A stretch of DNA of 64,000 bases from Pseudoalteromonas peptidolytica (GTDB lineage: Bacteria; Pseudomonadota; Gammaproteobacteria; Enterobacterales; Alteromonadaceae), in NCBI RefSeq assembly GCF_012641745.1, contig NZ_WEHZ01000011.1, positions 82,897 through 146,896 of the forward strand, written 5' to 3'. A model generated the notes under the pieces. That model was given only the letters and a program-made list of their open reading frames with translations, searched no databases and was not told the DNA's origin. This document shows positions 27,818-35,959 of this stretch, in pieces; position 1 is the first letter of the stretch; each line of letters begins with the position of its first letter. The position numbers were made by a program, and so were the translations under genes.

Positions 27818-28573
27818 ATGAAGCAAATTTTAATTCTTTGGTTCTTTACTTTCACAAGCTTTGTTAAAGCTGACCTCACCCCCTACTTAAAATATAGTTT
27901 AAGTGGTTCGGGTAGCTTTTATCCCTACTTTACTCATAACCCCGAAAAACCTGGTATATTTCCAGAAACAGTCGAAGCAATATTGAGCCATGCAGAGATC
28001 CGGGGGGAAAACCTACTACTTCCAGCTAAGCGTACTAACGCATATTTGGAACAGCAGCAGATTGACTTTGATATTATTAGCCCAGACTGGCTAAATGATG
28101 AACAGAAAAAAGACCCTCGATATATCTACTCGGAGCCAATACTTAGCATTAGAGAATATATTGTGACTCATCCATCACACCCTCCCGCTTTAACGCTTAC
28201 AGGAAAAAAGGTTGGGACTGTTCGAGGCTACTATTACCACGACGATAACCTGTTTCATCGAGTGGACTTTGCCTCTGAAAGAGAATTGTTATTAGCGTTA
28301 AAATTGAAACGTATTGACTACATTATTATCGGTGACTTACCTGCTCAATATTGGTCAGAGCAGCTTGGTGTTGCTTTTATCTTTAATCAATTACACTCCG
28401 AAGGCATGCTGGCATTTCGCTTACTTGCTAAACATAAAAAGCTACTCAAGCCTCTCAATCAAGCGATTGCAGCCTTAAAGCAAGCGGGAGAATTCGAAAG
28501 AATTGAGCGGCAATACACCAGCACACTCCCACTCAACAAAAACACGCCAGTTAATCACGCATTAGTAAATTGA
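27818..28573 (+). CDS. Periplasmic solute-binding family 3 protein
   Basis: A 251-residue protein with a signal peptide (cleavage near FVKA) and the fold signatures of amino-acid-type binding proteins: FDIISPDWL, GKKVGTVRGYYY, RVDFASERELLLALKLKRIDYIIIGD and a C-terminal LNQAIAALKQAGEFERIERQY. No permease or ATPase gene is near. Such orphan family-3 proteins are abundant in Alteromonadales and often have no known ligand. The ATG at 27818 has a weak ribosome site, so it may be translated in coupling with the short reading frame before it. Confidence 0.75.
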   Translation: MKQILILWFFTFTSFVKADLTPYLKYSLSGSGSFYPYFTHNPEKPGIFPETVEAILSHAEIRGENLLLPAKRTNAYLEQQQIDFDIISPDWLNDEQKKDPRYIYSEPILSIREYIVTHPSHPPALTLTGKKVGTVRGYYYHDDNLFHRVDFASERELLLALKLKRIDYIIIGDLPAQYWSEQLGVAFIFNQLHSEGMLAFRLLAKHKKLLKPLNQAIAALKQAGEFERIERQYTSTLPLNKNTPVNHALVN

Positions 28574-28593
28574 TGTAACGCAAGCTTGCACAA

Positions 28594-28964
28594 TACCACT
28601 TAGCCTTAATACTTGCTCAATTTGAAGGAGTAATACCAATTTGACTTAATACTTGTTCAATTTGAAGGAGTAAATCTGACGCTAACAGCGTTAAAAATTT
28701 CTCATTTAGAACAACTAAATAGCAAAATTTCTGCCTCGTTATCGACAAGATTTTCTCGCCTCAAAATAGACCACTTAATTAAGCAAATTGGTATAAATCT
28801 GACGCTAACAGCGTTAAATATTCTCATTTAGAACAACTAAGTAGCAACATTTTTGCCTTGCCTACATAGATGTAGATACCTTGGCGATAGCAGGACGCGG
28901 TAGCAGGGTTATCGACAAGGTTTTCTCGCCTCCAAAAAAGACCACTTAATTAAGAGAATTGGTA
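28594..28964. mobile_element. Outer (long-form, inverted) miniature element, interrupted by another copy
   Basis: The left end is TACCACTTAG and the right end GAATTGGTA. Read on the plus strand it is inverted relative to the copies at 10470 and 26096. It contains the hairpin cassette (CTACATagatgTAG region, 28861-28912) and is split after GAAGGAG by the complete copy at 28634-28793. Flanks are CAA and TAA, a duplication with one mismatch, which agrees with an older insertion. In 28574-29039 there is nothing but these elements and the promoter of the next gene. Confidence 0.85.
28634..28793. mobile_element. Inner (short-form) miniature element inserted in the outer copy
   Basis: A 160-bp copy with TACCAATTTG..CAAATTGGTA ends. 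TAA is duplicated at 28631-28633 and 28794-28796. Removing the element and one TAA restores GGAGTAAATCTGACGC of the outer copy, so the boundaries are exact. It is nearly identical to the copy at 26096-26255 in inverted orientation. Confidence 0.92.
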
Positions 28965-29039
28965 TAATTTGCCCTTTTCTAGCTGAGTATCAAGTGCGTT
29001 TATTGCTATAATCACCGCTTTATAGCTTGGGAAGTTATT

Positions 29040-29609
29040 ATGACAATCGCTGCCGCGCTAGCTGAGCGCAGTAACAATCAATGTGAATTATGCACATCAA
29101 CTACAAACCTTGACGTCTACGAGGTACCACCAGTCAACGAAGCGCATTCAGATAAATGCGTGTACCTTTGTCAGCTTTGTAAAGACCAAGTTGAAGGTCA
29201 ACAAGACTTAAACGCTAACCATTGGCACTGTTTAAATGACAGCATGTGGAGTCAAGTACCTGCAGTACAAGTCGTGGCTTATCGTATGCTTAACCGTTTA
29301 GCTACTGAGAATGGCTGGGCGCAAGATGCGTTAGATATGCTTTATCTAGAAGATGATACCCGAGCATGGGCTGAACAAGTACTTGCGGAAGATGACGATA
29401 TTGTGCACCTTGACAGCAATGGCGTGAAGTTAAATGCCGGAGATACCGTTACCTTGATCAAAGACCTAGACGTAAAAGGCAGTAGTTTAGTGGCTAAACG
29501 TGGTACTGCGGTGCGAAATATCCGCCTGTCACCTTCCAACTCCGAACACATTGAAGGAAGAGTTGAAGGTCAGAACATTGTAATCTTGACAAAATTTGTT
29601 AAAAAGTAA
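29040..29609 (+). CDS. YjdM/PhnA family protein
   Basis: A 189-residue cytoplasmic protein. An N-terminal zinc-ribbon (CELC and CQLC, about 15-50) is followed by a C-terminal small barrel, LDSNGVKLNAGDTVTLIKDLDVKGSSLVAKRGTAVRNIRLS, the hallmark of the PhnA/YjdM family. Despite the historic name, E. coli YjdM is not a phosphonate-degrading enzyme and the function of the family is unclear. The middle, about 55-120, is longer than in the shortest members. It stands alone between miniature elements and rlmJ. Confidence 0.85.
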   Translation: MTIAAALAERSNNQCELCTSTTNLDVYEVPPVNEAHSDKCVYLCQLCKDQVEGQQDLNANHWHCLNDSMWSQVPAVQVVAYRMLNRLATENGWAQDALDMLYLEDDTRAWAEQVLAEDDDIVHLDSNGVKLNAGDTVTLIKDLDVKGSSLVAKRGTAVRNIRLSPSNSEHIEGRVEGQNIVILTKFVKK

Positions 29610-29687
29610 CCCTATTCTTGTTACCTTGAGTGTGGATAAAGAGCAAGAAAAGCTTTGCATTATCCAGCACTCAGGTGACTTACAACC

Positions 29688-30530
29688 CTACTCTTCAACT
29701 AGCTGAATACTGCGATAAAATGCCCCTTCTTCTTCAGCAAGCAAAGTGACAAGTTCAGGCAGCACCGCATCCATCGTCTTTTTTAACGTCCAAGGTGGAT
29801 TAATCACTAACATGCCCGATGCCGTCATTCCTCTTTCTTGGGTATCTGCACGGGTCGCGAGCTCGAATAACTGGATATTACGAATACCAGAGTCGATGAG
29901 CTGTGACTCCATGGCGTCAATGCGCGCTCGGTCTACAACCGGATACCAAATCATATACACACCAGAGTCAAACTTTTTGTATGCTTTAATGATGCTTTGC
30001 ACAGCAACGTCATAATCCGACTTTATCTCGTAGGGCGGATCCATTAATACACAAGCACGTCTGGATGCCGGTGGCACTAGGCCCTGCAACCCTTTAAAAC
30101 CATCACTACCAGTTACTCGTAATGACTTTTTATGCGCAGTATTTTGCTGCAATAGTTCAAGATCTCTCGGATGTAGCTCAAAAAACCATCCTTTATCTTG
30201 GCGGCGTAAGTAATGCTCAGCAACTTTTGGCGAACCTGGATAATGACTCAGTCGCTCTCCTTCATTAAACGATTTAATCAAACAAACATAGTCGCTAATA
30301 GCTGTCACAGCGCCTGAGTATTGCCACAATTTTGCGATCCCTTGCAAATACTCTTGAGTTTTTTGCGCATCATCGCTTGCAAGTTCAAAAAAGCCTGCGC
30401 CTGAATGTGTATCAACATAGTCAAAAGGCTTCTCTTTTTTGACCATATATGACAATACTTCCGCCAATACTAAATGTTTTATTACGTCGGCAGGGTTACC
30501 TGCATGAAAAGAGTGTCTGTAACTGAGCAT
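29688..30530 (-). CDS. rlmJ: 23S rRNA (adenine-2030-N6)-methyltransferase
   Basis: A 280-residue SAM-dependent enzyme of the RlmJ (ComJ/YhiR) family. It starts MLSYRHSFHAGNPADVIKHLVL, as RlmJ does, and has YVDTHSGAGFFEL for SAM binding and VLMDPPYEIKSDYD, the DPPY active-site motif of N6-adenine methyltransferases. Length is normal. It is divergent from the coiled-coil and zapA genes across about 225 bp. Confidence 0.95.
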   Translation of the reverse strand: MLSYRHSFHAGNPADVIKHLVLAEVLSYMVKKEKPFDYVDTHSGAGFFELASDDAQKTQEYLQGIAKLWQYSGAVTAISDYVCLIKSFNEGERLSHYPGSPKVAEHYLRRQDKGWFFELHPRDLELLQQNTAHKKSLRVTGSDGFKGLQGLVPPASRRACVLMDPPYEIKSDYDVAVQSIIKAYKKFDSGVYMIWYPVVDRARIDAMESQLIDSGIRNIQLFELATRADTQERGMTASGMLVINPPWTLKKTMDAVLPELVTLLAEEEGAFYRSIQLVEE

Positions 30531-30620
30531 AAACCTGCCTTGCTAAAAGTAGCTTGCTAATTGAAACGGATTAAGTTTGAGCAGTTATTCATCTATTTTT
30601 AACTTTAATCTGAATCACTT

Positions 30621-30689
30621 ATGAACAAAATATTCGAATACCGCTATTATCGCTTAAAAGTTGAGAAAAATCAGCAGAAAGTCGCGTAA
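30621..30689 (+). CDS. Possible 22-residue basic small protein
   Basis: ATG to TAA encodes MNKIFEYRYYRLKVEK followed by NQQKVA, rich in Tyr, Arg and Lys. The composition looks protein-like, but the ribosome site is poor and length alone proves nothing. It lies between divergent rlmJ and the zapA pair; the rest of that 225-bp gap holds no other structure that I see. Confidence 0.25.
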   Translation: MNKIFEYRYYRLKVEKNQQKVA

Positions 30690-30755
30690 ACACTAGCATC
30701 CTCGGCCGCTTTGTTTTACATTTGCATGACAAATCACAGTCATATGAGCGCATTT

Positions 30756-30983
30756 ATGAATAACCAAGATCTCCAAAAACTCGACCAGTTGATTGACCAA
30801 CTTTTGAGCCAAAATAATCAGTTAAAATTGGAAGTTTCGGCACTGAAAGAACAAAATCAAAAACTCATCGATGAAAATGAAACATTACAGCTCGAAATGC
30901 TAGAAAGTGAAGAAAAGCAAAAAGAATTTAGCTCTTCTTTATCGGGCTTACTAGATAAGTTGCAGACCCAACAGGCGAGCTAA
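30756..30983 (+). CDS. TIGR02449-type small coiled-coil protein
   Basis: A 75-residue, wholly alpha-helical coiled coil (LDQLIDQLLSQNNQLKLEVSALKEQNQKL onward), like the ZapB-like proteins encoded directly before zapA in many gammaproteobacteria. I use ATG 30756 (MNNQDL); an in-frame ATG 45 bp earlier would add residues unlike the family. The stop codon overlaps the zapA start, so the two are translationally coupled. A role with ZapA at the division ring is inferred. Confidence 0.8.
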   Translation: MNNQDLQKLDQLIDQLLSQNNQLKLEVSALKEQNQKLIDENETLQLEMLESEEKQKEFSSSLSGLLDKLQTQQAS

Positions 30984-31273
30984 TGTCTGAGCAAAATAAC
31001 CAAGTAACAGTCACGTTGCTTGGCAAGTCGCATCAATTCGCGTGCGCACCAGATCAAGAGCAAGCGCTACATAATGCCGTAGCGCTACTTGATAGGCGTG
31101 TTGAAGAAATGCGTAAACGTTCAACCGTTCGTAATGACCATAGTGCACTGCTGCTTGCCGCTTTGCACTTATGTCACGATTTACAAGCACTAGAATTGAA
31201 ACAGCAGCAAGATGCTGATTTTGTCTCCTCTCTCCTTGATAAGCTCACACCAACATCTGGCGATACAAAGTGA
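30983..31273 (+). CDS. zapA: Cell division protein ZapA
   Basis: A 96-residue cytoplasmic protein that bundles FtsZ filaments. The N-terminal beta part (VTVTLLGKSHQFACAPDQEQALHNAVALLDRRVEEMRKRS) and the helical C-terminus fit ZapA. The start overlaps the stop of the preceding coiled-coil gene. I looked for the 6S RNA gene often found after zapA, but the next gene overlaps zapA by 4 bp, so it is not here. Confidence 0.92.
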   Translation: MSEQNNQVTVTLLGKSHQFACAPDQEQALHNAVALLDRRVEEMRKRSTVRNDHSALLLAALHLCHDLQALELKQQQDADFVSSLLDKLTPTSGDTK

Positions 31274-32247
31274 TAAACATCTGTAAACCGCTGCTATACC
31301 ACATCACTTTACTTATGAGTCTAGTGTTATCGGTAATAAGCTTTCGCAGCAGCGCGAGCAATGCAATTTCGCTTCATCAGCTAAATGATTCGGTTTACTT
31401 TGTTCAAGGAAAAAACCAGCCACTGATCCCCAATCAGGCTTTAGTGGTTGGTCAGCGCTGTGCGCTACTCGCTTCTATCCATGGTGATCTGGTCGCAACA
31501 GAAGCGCTCATTTCAACACTACAAAGCCAATTCAGCGTCCCTCTTTGCTATGCGGTGTCACTACATTCAGATATAAAGCAAGATACTAGCATCGCGTTAC
31601 TACAGCATGCTTTTCCAAAACTGGTATGGTTAAGCCCAACAAAGACTTCTGGCGATAAGCTACAGCAGGCTTTCGCTGCACAATTAGCGCTGTTTGAACA
31701 AAGTATTGACCTGAGTAAGACCAGAGTTTCCACTCTAGATAAAGACCAGCAGGGGGCTTGGCAAGAAAAGCTGACGATTGCCAAACAAAGAGTGGCAAGC
31801 TGGTCAGAGCGCATAACTCACTTTCGTTCAAGTGAGACCCTTGATACCCACATCACCTCTTTGAATTTAGGCGAAGTAGAAGTTAACATTGCAAATTTTA
31901 CAGGATTCACAGGCTCAGATCTCACCATCTATCTTCCTCATTCGCAGGGGCTAATTGGTGGCTACAATGTCGATTTAGTCCCCTTAGTACATAGAAAGCA
32001 TTGGCAACAGTGGCAACAGGCACTCCAGACTCTACGCTCCAGACCACTAAGCTGGGTGTTACCTGCAACAGGAAAGCCATATAAACCTAATATGCTCTCT
32101 ATCCCGGACAAATTTTTCACCTTACTAAATCAGACCATAGAACAGCAAGTTATTGAAAAAATAACCACTTTGTACTCAAATAAGCAGCAACAACAACGTG
32201 CAATATCACAATGGCAGCATATTCAACAACAAACTGACTTTGAATAA
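31270..32247 (+). CDS. Exported metallo-beta-lactamase-fold protein lacking metal ligands
   Basis: A 325-residue protein with a signal peptide (about 1-30). The order of segments follows periplasmic metallo-beta-lactamase-fold hydrolases: QALVVGQRCALLASI (first strands), then SLHSD (97-101) where HxHxDH belongs, TGFTGSDLTIYLP (211-223) where HTPGD belongs, GLIGGYNVD (227-235) where the GD ligand belongs, and LPATGKP (264-270) for PGHG. Every metal ligand position appears changed, so it is probably a pseudoenzyme. The GTG start overlaps the zapA stop (GTGA). mltD follows 27 bp downstream. The family assignment is mine from pattern, not from a search. Confidence 0.65.
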   Translation: MINICKPLLYHITLLMSLVLSVISFRSSASNAISLHQLNDSVYFVQGKNQPLIPNQALVVGQRCALLASIHGDLVATEALISTLQSQFSVPLCYAVSLHSDIKQDTSIALLQHAFPKLVWLSPTKTSGDKLQQAFAAQLALFEQSIDLSKTRVSTLDKDQQGAWQEKLTIAKQRVASWSERITHFRSSETLDTHITSLNLGEVEVNIANFTGFTGSDLTIYLPHSQGLIGGYNVDLVPLVHRKHWQQWQQALQTLRSRPLSWVLPATGKPYKPNMLSIPDKFFTLLNQTIEQQVIEKITTLYSNKQQQQRAISQWQHIQQQTDFE

Positions 32248-32274
32248 TACTTAGCCTCTCGGTATAGTTAAAGG

Positions 32275-33771
32275 ATGAACAGAGTCTTAATAACGCTATA
32301 TGCTGTTGTGCTGATGGTCACACTCAGCGGGTGTAAAAGTAGCAGCAGTGTACAAGTAAGCAGACAAGCCATTTTGTCCGCGCTTACCCAAGTACCCGTA
32401 GTGCCTGCAAAACAACCAGAAGCGTCCCCGGAGCCTAAAGTAATTACACCCAAAAAGAACATAAGCTCCACTCATGAGGATGATTTGTGGCAATATGTTC
32501 GTCATCGGCTTAGCTTTAATACTGCTTCTCATCCTCGGCTGGATAAACGTATAAAATGGTATTTATCACAACCTAATTATCTTCAGGTCGTTAATCAGCG
32601 GGCGGTTCCATACTTCTATCACGTAGTCAATAAAGTAGAAAGTAAAGGGCTGCCAATGGAAATTGCTTTGCTGCCATTTGTTGAAAGTGACTTTAGGCCT
32701 AAAGCCAAATCTACCCAAAATGCAGTCGGAGTTTGGCAGCTAGTTGATGCCACAGCCTATCATTTTGGGATTAAAAAAGACAAATGGTATGACGGACGAC
32801 AAGACGTTTTAGCCTCAACCGACGTAGCCTTGGAGTACCTTTTATATTTACACCAACGTTTTAATGGTGACTGGCTACACGCACTTGCGGCATATAATAG
32901 TGGTGAGGGACGAGTCAAAAAAGCCATTGCGAAAAATAAAAAAGCAGGGAAACCAACACACTTTTGGCATCTGAAATTACCAAAAGAAACTGCTGAGTAT
33001 GTGCCTAAGTTGCTCGCACTCAGCCATTTATTAAAAACCGCGCCTTCAGATTTTACTATTCCCAGTTTACCAAATCACGCCACAACATCCGTACTAGATA
33101 TCGGCCAACAGTTTGATATTGGGCAACTCGCTAAGCTAAGTGGAATAGATAAGCGCGAAATATACGCGTTAAATCAAGGCTTTTTAAAGCACCGAAGCTC
33201 ACCAAGTGGGCCACATGTCGTGCTATTACCACTGCCCCAAAAAGCATTATTACAAAGCGCATTTTTTAGAGACAACTTTAGTCACGGCTACACCGTCAAA
33301 GCTAATGACACCCTATATCGTATCGCACTTAATGCGGGCATGAGTGTGACAGCGCTAAAGGCGCTTAACAATAAAACCTCTAACTTAATCCGTGTGGGAG
33401 AAACATTACGGATATCCAAAAACACAGCCCAACAACAGTGGCTCATTGACCATGAAATAAGTCCCTATATAAAGGAAATTGAAGCTAAGCCGTTACCTCA
33501 ACGTGCGCATCACCATACTGTCAAAACGGGAGAATCGTTATGGACGATAAGCCGTCGATACAATGTTGCGGTAAAAGACTTACTCAATTGGAATTCACTT
33601 ACTGCACAAACACTGATTAAACCAGGGAAAGTATTGACCTTACTACTGCCAGCGGTAGATATGCAGCAGCATCAACAAGAACCGCTTCCCCCCGCCCCCG
33701 TCAATAGGGTAAAAGTCATCCAGTCGTTACTTCGCCATGGGAAACCTTTGGCAAATGAAGAGCCGAATTAA
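32275..33771 (+). CDS. mltD: Membrane-bound lytic murein transglycosylase D
   Basis: A 498-residue lipoprotein (VTLSGC, Cys20) that cleaves peptidoglycan glycan strands to 1,6-anhydro ends. Catalytic SLT domain about 100-250: EIALLPFVESDFRPKA with the catalytic Glu, GVWQLVDATA, and ALAAYNSGEGRVKKAI. Two LysM repeats follow at about 340-380 and 412-460 (YTVKANDTLYRIALNAG; HTVKTGESLWTISRRYN). The domain order matches MltD. It is 27 bp downstream of the exported pseudo-hydrolase gene and may share its transcript. Confidence 0.93.
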   Translation: MNRVLITLYAVVLMVTLSGCKSSSSVQVSRQAILSALTQVPVVPAKQPEASPEPKVITPKKNISSTHEDDLWQYVRHRLSFNTASHPRLDKRIKWYLSQPNYLQVVNQRAVPYFYHVVNKVESKGLPMEIALLPFVESDFRPKAKSTQNAVGVWQLVDATAYHFGIKKDKWYDGRQDVLASTDVALEYLLYLHQRFNGDWLHALAAYNSGEGRVKKAIAKNKKAGKPTHFWHLKLPKETAEYVPKLLALSHLLKTAPSDFTIPSLPNHATTSVLDIGQQFDIGQLAKLSGIDKREIYALNQGFLKHRSSPSGPHVVLLPLPQKALLQSAFFRDNFSHGYTVKANDTLYRIALNAGMSVTALKALNNKTSNLIRVGETLRISKNTAQQQWLIDHEISPYIKEIEAKPLPQRAHHHTVKTGESLWTISRRYNVAVKDLLNWNSLTAQTLIKPGKVLTLLLPAVDMQQHQQEPLPPAPVNRVKVIQSLLRHGKPLANEEPN

Positions 33772-33872
33772 TCTCGAGAAACTTGCGTCCCAGAATGCCA
33801 CTCACGTAAACTACTACCTTTACCGGTTGATGCAGCAAACATCACCTAGGACTAATTATTTAAGGTTTACTT

Positions 33873-34361
33873 ATGCAAATTGCAAAGAACGCAGTGGTAG
33901 AGTTTCACTACACACTTCATGAAGGTGACAGCCAAATCGAGTCTAGCAAAAATGGCGATCCGCTAAACTATCTTCACGGCACTGAAGGCATGCTACCAGG
34001 GCTTGAAAGTGAACTTGAAGGCAAAACAGGTGGTGATAGCTTTACAGTAACCTTAACTCCAGAGCAAGCCTATGGGGAGTACCAAGAAGGCTTAGTGCAA
34101 CGTATCCCTATCAAACACCTACAAGGTCTTGGTGATAGCAAAGTGTGGAAACCAGGCATGACAGCTATCGTTGATTCAAATCAGGGACGTCATCAAGTAA
34201 AAATCGTAAAAGTTGGTCGTTTTAACGCAGATTGTGATTTAAACCACCCATTTGCCGGTAAAACACTAACATTTGCTGTTGAAATCATCTCTGTACGTGA
34301 AGCCACAGCGGAAGAAATTTCCCATGGTCACGTGCATGCAGAAGGTGGTTGCGGACATTAA
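33873..34361 (+). CDS. slyD: FKBP-type peptidyl-prolyl isomerase SlyD
   Basis: A 162-residue cytoplasmic isomerase and chaperone. The FKBP part is split by an insert-in-flap domain (about 70-125): LNYLHGTEGMLPGLESELEGKTGGD before it and FAGKTLTFAVEIISVR after it. The C-terminus EEISHGHVHAEGGCGH is the metal-binding tail, shorter than in E. coli SlyD. SlyD delivers nickel and helps folding in known systems. An SDR gene begins 3 bp after its stop codon. Confidence 0.92.
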   Translation: MQIAKNAVVEFHYTLHEGDSQIESSKNGDPLNYLHGTEGMLPGLESELEGKTGGDSFTVTLTPEQAYGEYQEGLVQRIPIKHLQGLGDSKVWKPGMTAIVDSNQGRHQVKIVKVGRFNADCDLNHPFAGKTLTFAVEIISVREATAEEISHGHVHAEGGCGH

Positions 34362-34364
34362 GTT

Positions 34365-35093
34365 ATGAAAAAAGTTGCCATCGTTACCGGTGGCAGCTTT
34401 GGCATTGGCCAAGCCATTGTCAACAAGCTGCTATCGCAACATTACACAGTTTATAATCTAGATATAGTGCCTTGCGAGCAGGGTATTTTTCGTCACTGTG
34501 ATGTTAGTAAAGTCGCTGATGTAAAGAGTGTCATTTCTGAAATTGTGACAGAAGTAGGCCATATTGATGCGCTGGTTTCAAACGCCGGCAAACACCTAAG
34601 CGCAACGATTGAAGACACCGATGAAGCGACATTTGACGCTTTATTCGCGCTAAATGTAAAAGGTGCTTACGCTGCTATTCAAGCCGTATTACCCAGTATG
34701 AAGGCACAAAAAGCCGGAAGTATCGTGTTAATTTCGTCGGATCAAGCGCTGGTTGGTAAGCCTAACTCTTTTGCTTATAACCTGAGTAAGTGTGCACTCG
34801 CTTCTATGGCTAAAACCACGGCGTTGGATTACGCTAAATTTAATATCCGCGCTAATGCGGTATGTCCAGGTACAATTGAAACGCCGCTATTCCACCATGC
34901 CATTGACAATTACTGTCAACGAAGTGGCGCCGACAAATCACAGATAGTCGCTGAGGAAGCAAAATTACAACCGCTAGAGCGCTTGGGACAACCTCAGGAA
35001 GTTGCGGCACTTGTGGCTTTTTTACTCAGTGAAGACGCCAGCTTTATTACCGGCAGCTTACAAAGTATTGATGGCGGTTATACCACACAGTAG
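34365..35093 (+). CDS. Short-chain dehydrogenase/reductase
   Basis: A 242-residue NAD(P)-dependent oxidoreductase of the classical SDR type: cofactor motif TGGSFGIGQAI, NAG (SNAGKH), catalytic Ser-Tyr-Lys (ISSDQ..AYNLSKCAL) and the C-terminal ITGSLQSIDGGYT. The residue after the nucleotide loop (LDIVP) favours NAD over NADP. Substrate unknown. It is followed 17 bp later by a COG3618-type lactonase, the pairing seen in oxidative pathways for L-fucose or L-rhamnose, so a sugar dehydrogenase is a reasonable inference. Confidence 0.85.
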   Translation: MKKVAIVTGGSFGIGQAIVNKLLSQHYTVYNLDIVPCEQGIFRHCDVSKVADVKSVISEIVTEVGHIDALVSNAGKHLSATIEDTDEATFDALFALNVKGAYAAIQAVLPSMKAQKAGSIVLISSDQALVGKPNSFAYNLSKCALASMAKTTALDYAKFNIRANAVCPGTIETPLFHHAIDNYCQRSGADKSQIVAEEAKLQPLERLGQPQEVAALVAFLLSEDASFITGSLQSIDGGYTTQ

Positions 35094-35110
35094 CAAGCAG
35101 AGAGCCTACA

Positions 35111-35959
35111 ATGAGCCTACCGATTATTGATACCCACCTACACTTTTTTGATTTGGCACAGGGTCAATACTCTTGGCTCAAGCACAATCCACCAGCTTGG
35201 CCGAACTTAGCGCAGATCAGGCAAAATCACCACCTCGCAAGCATTCCTGCTCATGATCGATTTACTTTGGCTGGGCTGGTGCATATTGAAGCCGGTTTTG
35301 ATAATCAACATCCTATCAACGAGCTGCATTGGTTAGCACAAACTCTCACAGGGTTTCCATTTAAAGCTGTTGGCTACGCACCGATTGATGCCCCCCCAAA
35401 ACAGTTTAGTGCAGCCATTACTCGCCTCATGACGCCGACGCTTGTTGCAGTAAGAGATATTACGGAAGGCGCAGATAGTCGCCGTTTGCATACGCCTTGG
35501 CTGCAAGAAAATCTAATCTACCTTGCATCATTGGGCTTGCATTTTGAAGCGCAGTTAGCCTTCTCACAGTGCGACACAATAGAATTATTACTGACACTGG
35601 CACAGCGCCACCCTCGCCTAAAAATCGTGTTTAATCATGCAGGGTTTATAGAACAAACACAACCATGTACGGCTGTCTTACAGCGGATCAGTACCTTAAA
35701 GAATGTCATGATTAAGTGCTCCGGCCATGAGATGCTTCAAAGCCCGATGGCACTGGACAAATGGCTAGGTCACCTCATTGACCATGCTGGTGAAGATAGC
35801 TTAATGTTAGGCTCAAATTATCCGGTCTCATTGATGCAAAAGCACTACTGGCAAGTTTGGCAAGACTATTTTAATGTTATCGGACTCTCATCGACTTGGC
35901 ACAAGCTGAGTCGAGAAAACGCCAGTAAGTGTTATCACTTAAGAACGGATCTGGACTAG
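35111..35959 (+). CDS. Amidohydrolase-2 family (COG3618) lactonase-like protein
   Basis: A 282-residue TIM-barrel metal-dependent hydrolase. IIDTHLHFFDLAQGQYSWL at the N-terminus is typical of the L-fuconolactonase/rhamnonolactonase group; FNHAGF and MLGSNYPVS near the end match the strand-6 to strand-8 region. With the SDR before it, this could oxidise a sugar to a lactone and open the ring, but no aldonate dehydratase or sugar transporter adjoins. Its last 21 bp overlap the end of the convergent gene. Confidence 0.8.
   Translation: MSLPIIDTHLHFFDLAQGQYSWLKHNPPAWPNLAQIRQNHHLASIPAHDRFTLAGLVHIEAGFDNQHPINELHWLAQTLTGFPFKAVGYAPIDAPPKQFSAAITRLMTPTLVAVRDITEGADSRRLHTPWLQENLIYLASLGLHFEAQLAFSQCDTIELLLTLAQRHPRLKIVFNHAGFIEQTQPCTAVLQRISTLKNVMIKCSGHEMLQSPMALDKWLGHLIDHAGEDSLMLGSNYPVSLMQKHYWQVWQDYFNVIGLSSTWHKLSRENASKCYHLRTDLD

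Noticed and set aside
28574..29039. A CRISPR-like set of repeats
   Set aside because: The repeated blocks are the arms of two nested inverted-repeat elements, not short direct repeats with unique spacers.
29040..29609. A phosphonate-utilisation gene belonging to the Pho regulon
   Set aside because: The family name PhnA is historic, no C-P lyase genes or Pho box are near, and the gene lies between mobile elements.
31274..31500. 6S RNA (ssrS), usually found after zapA
   Set aside because: The exported protein gene overlaps the zapA stop codon and coding character is continuous, leaving no room for it.
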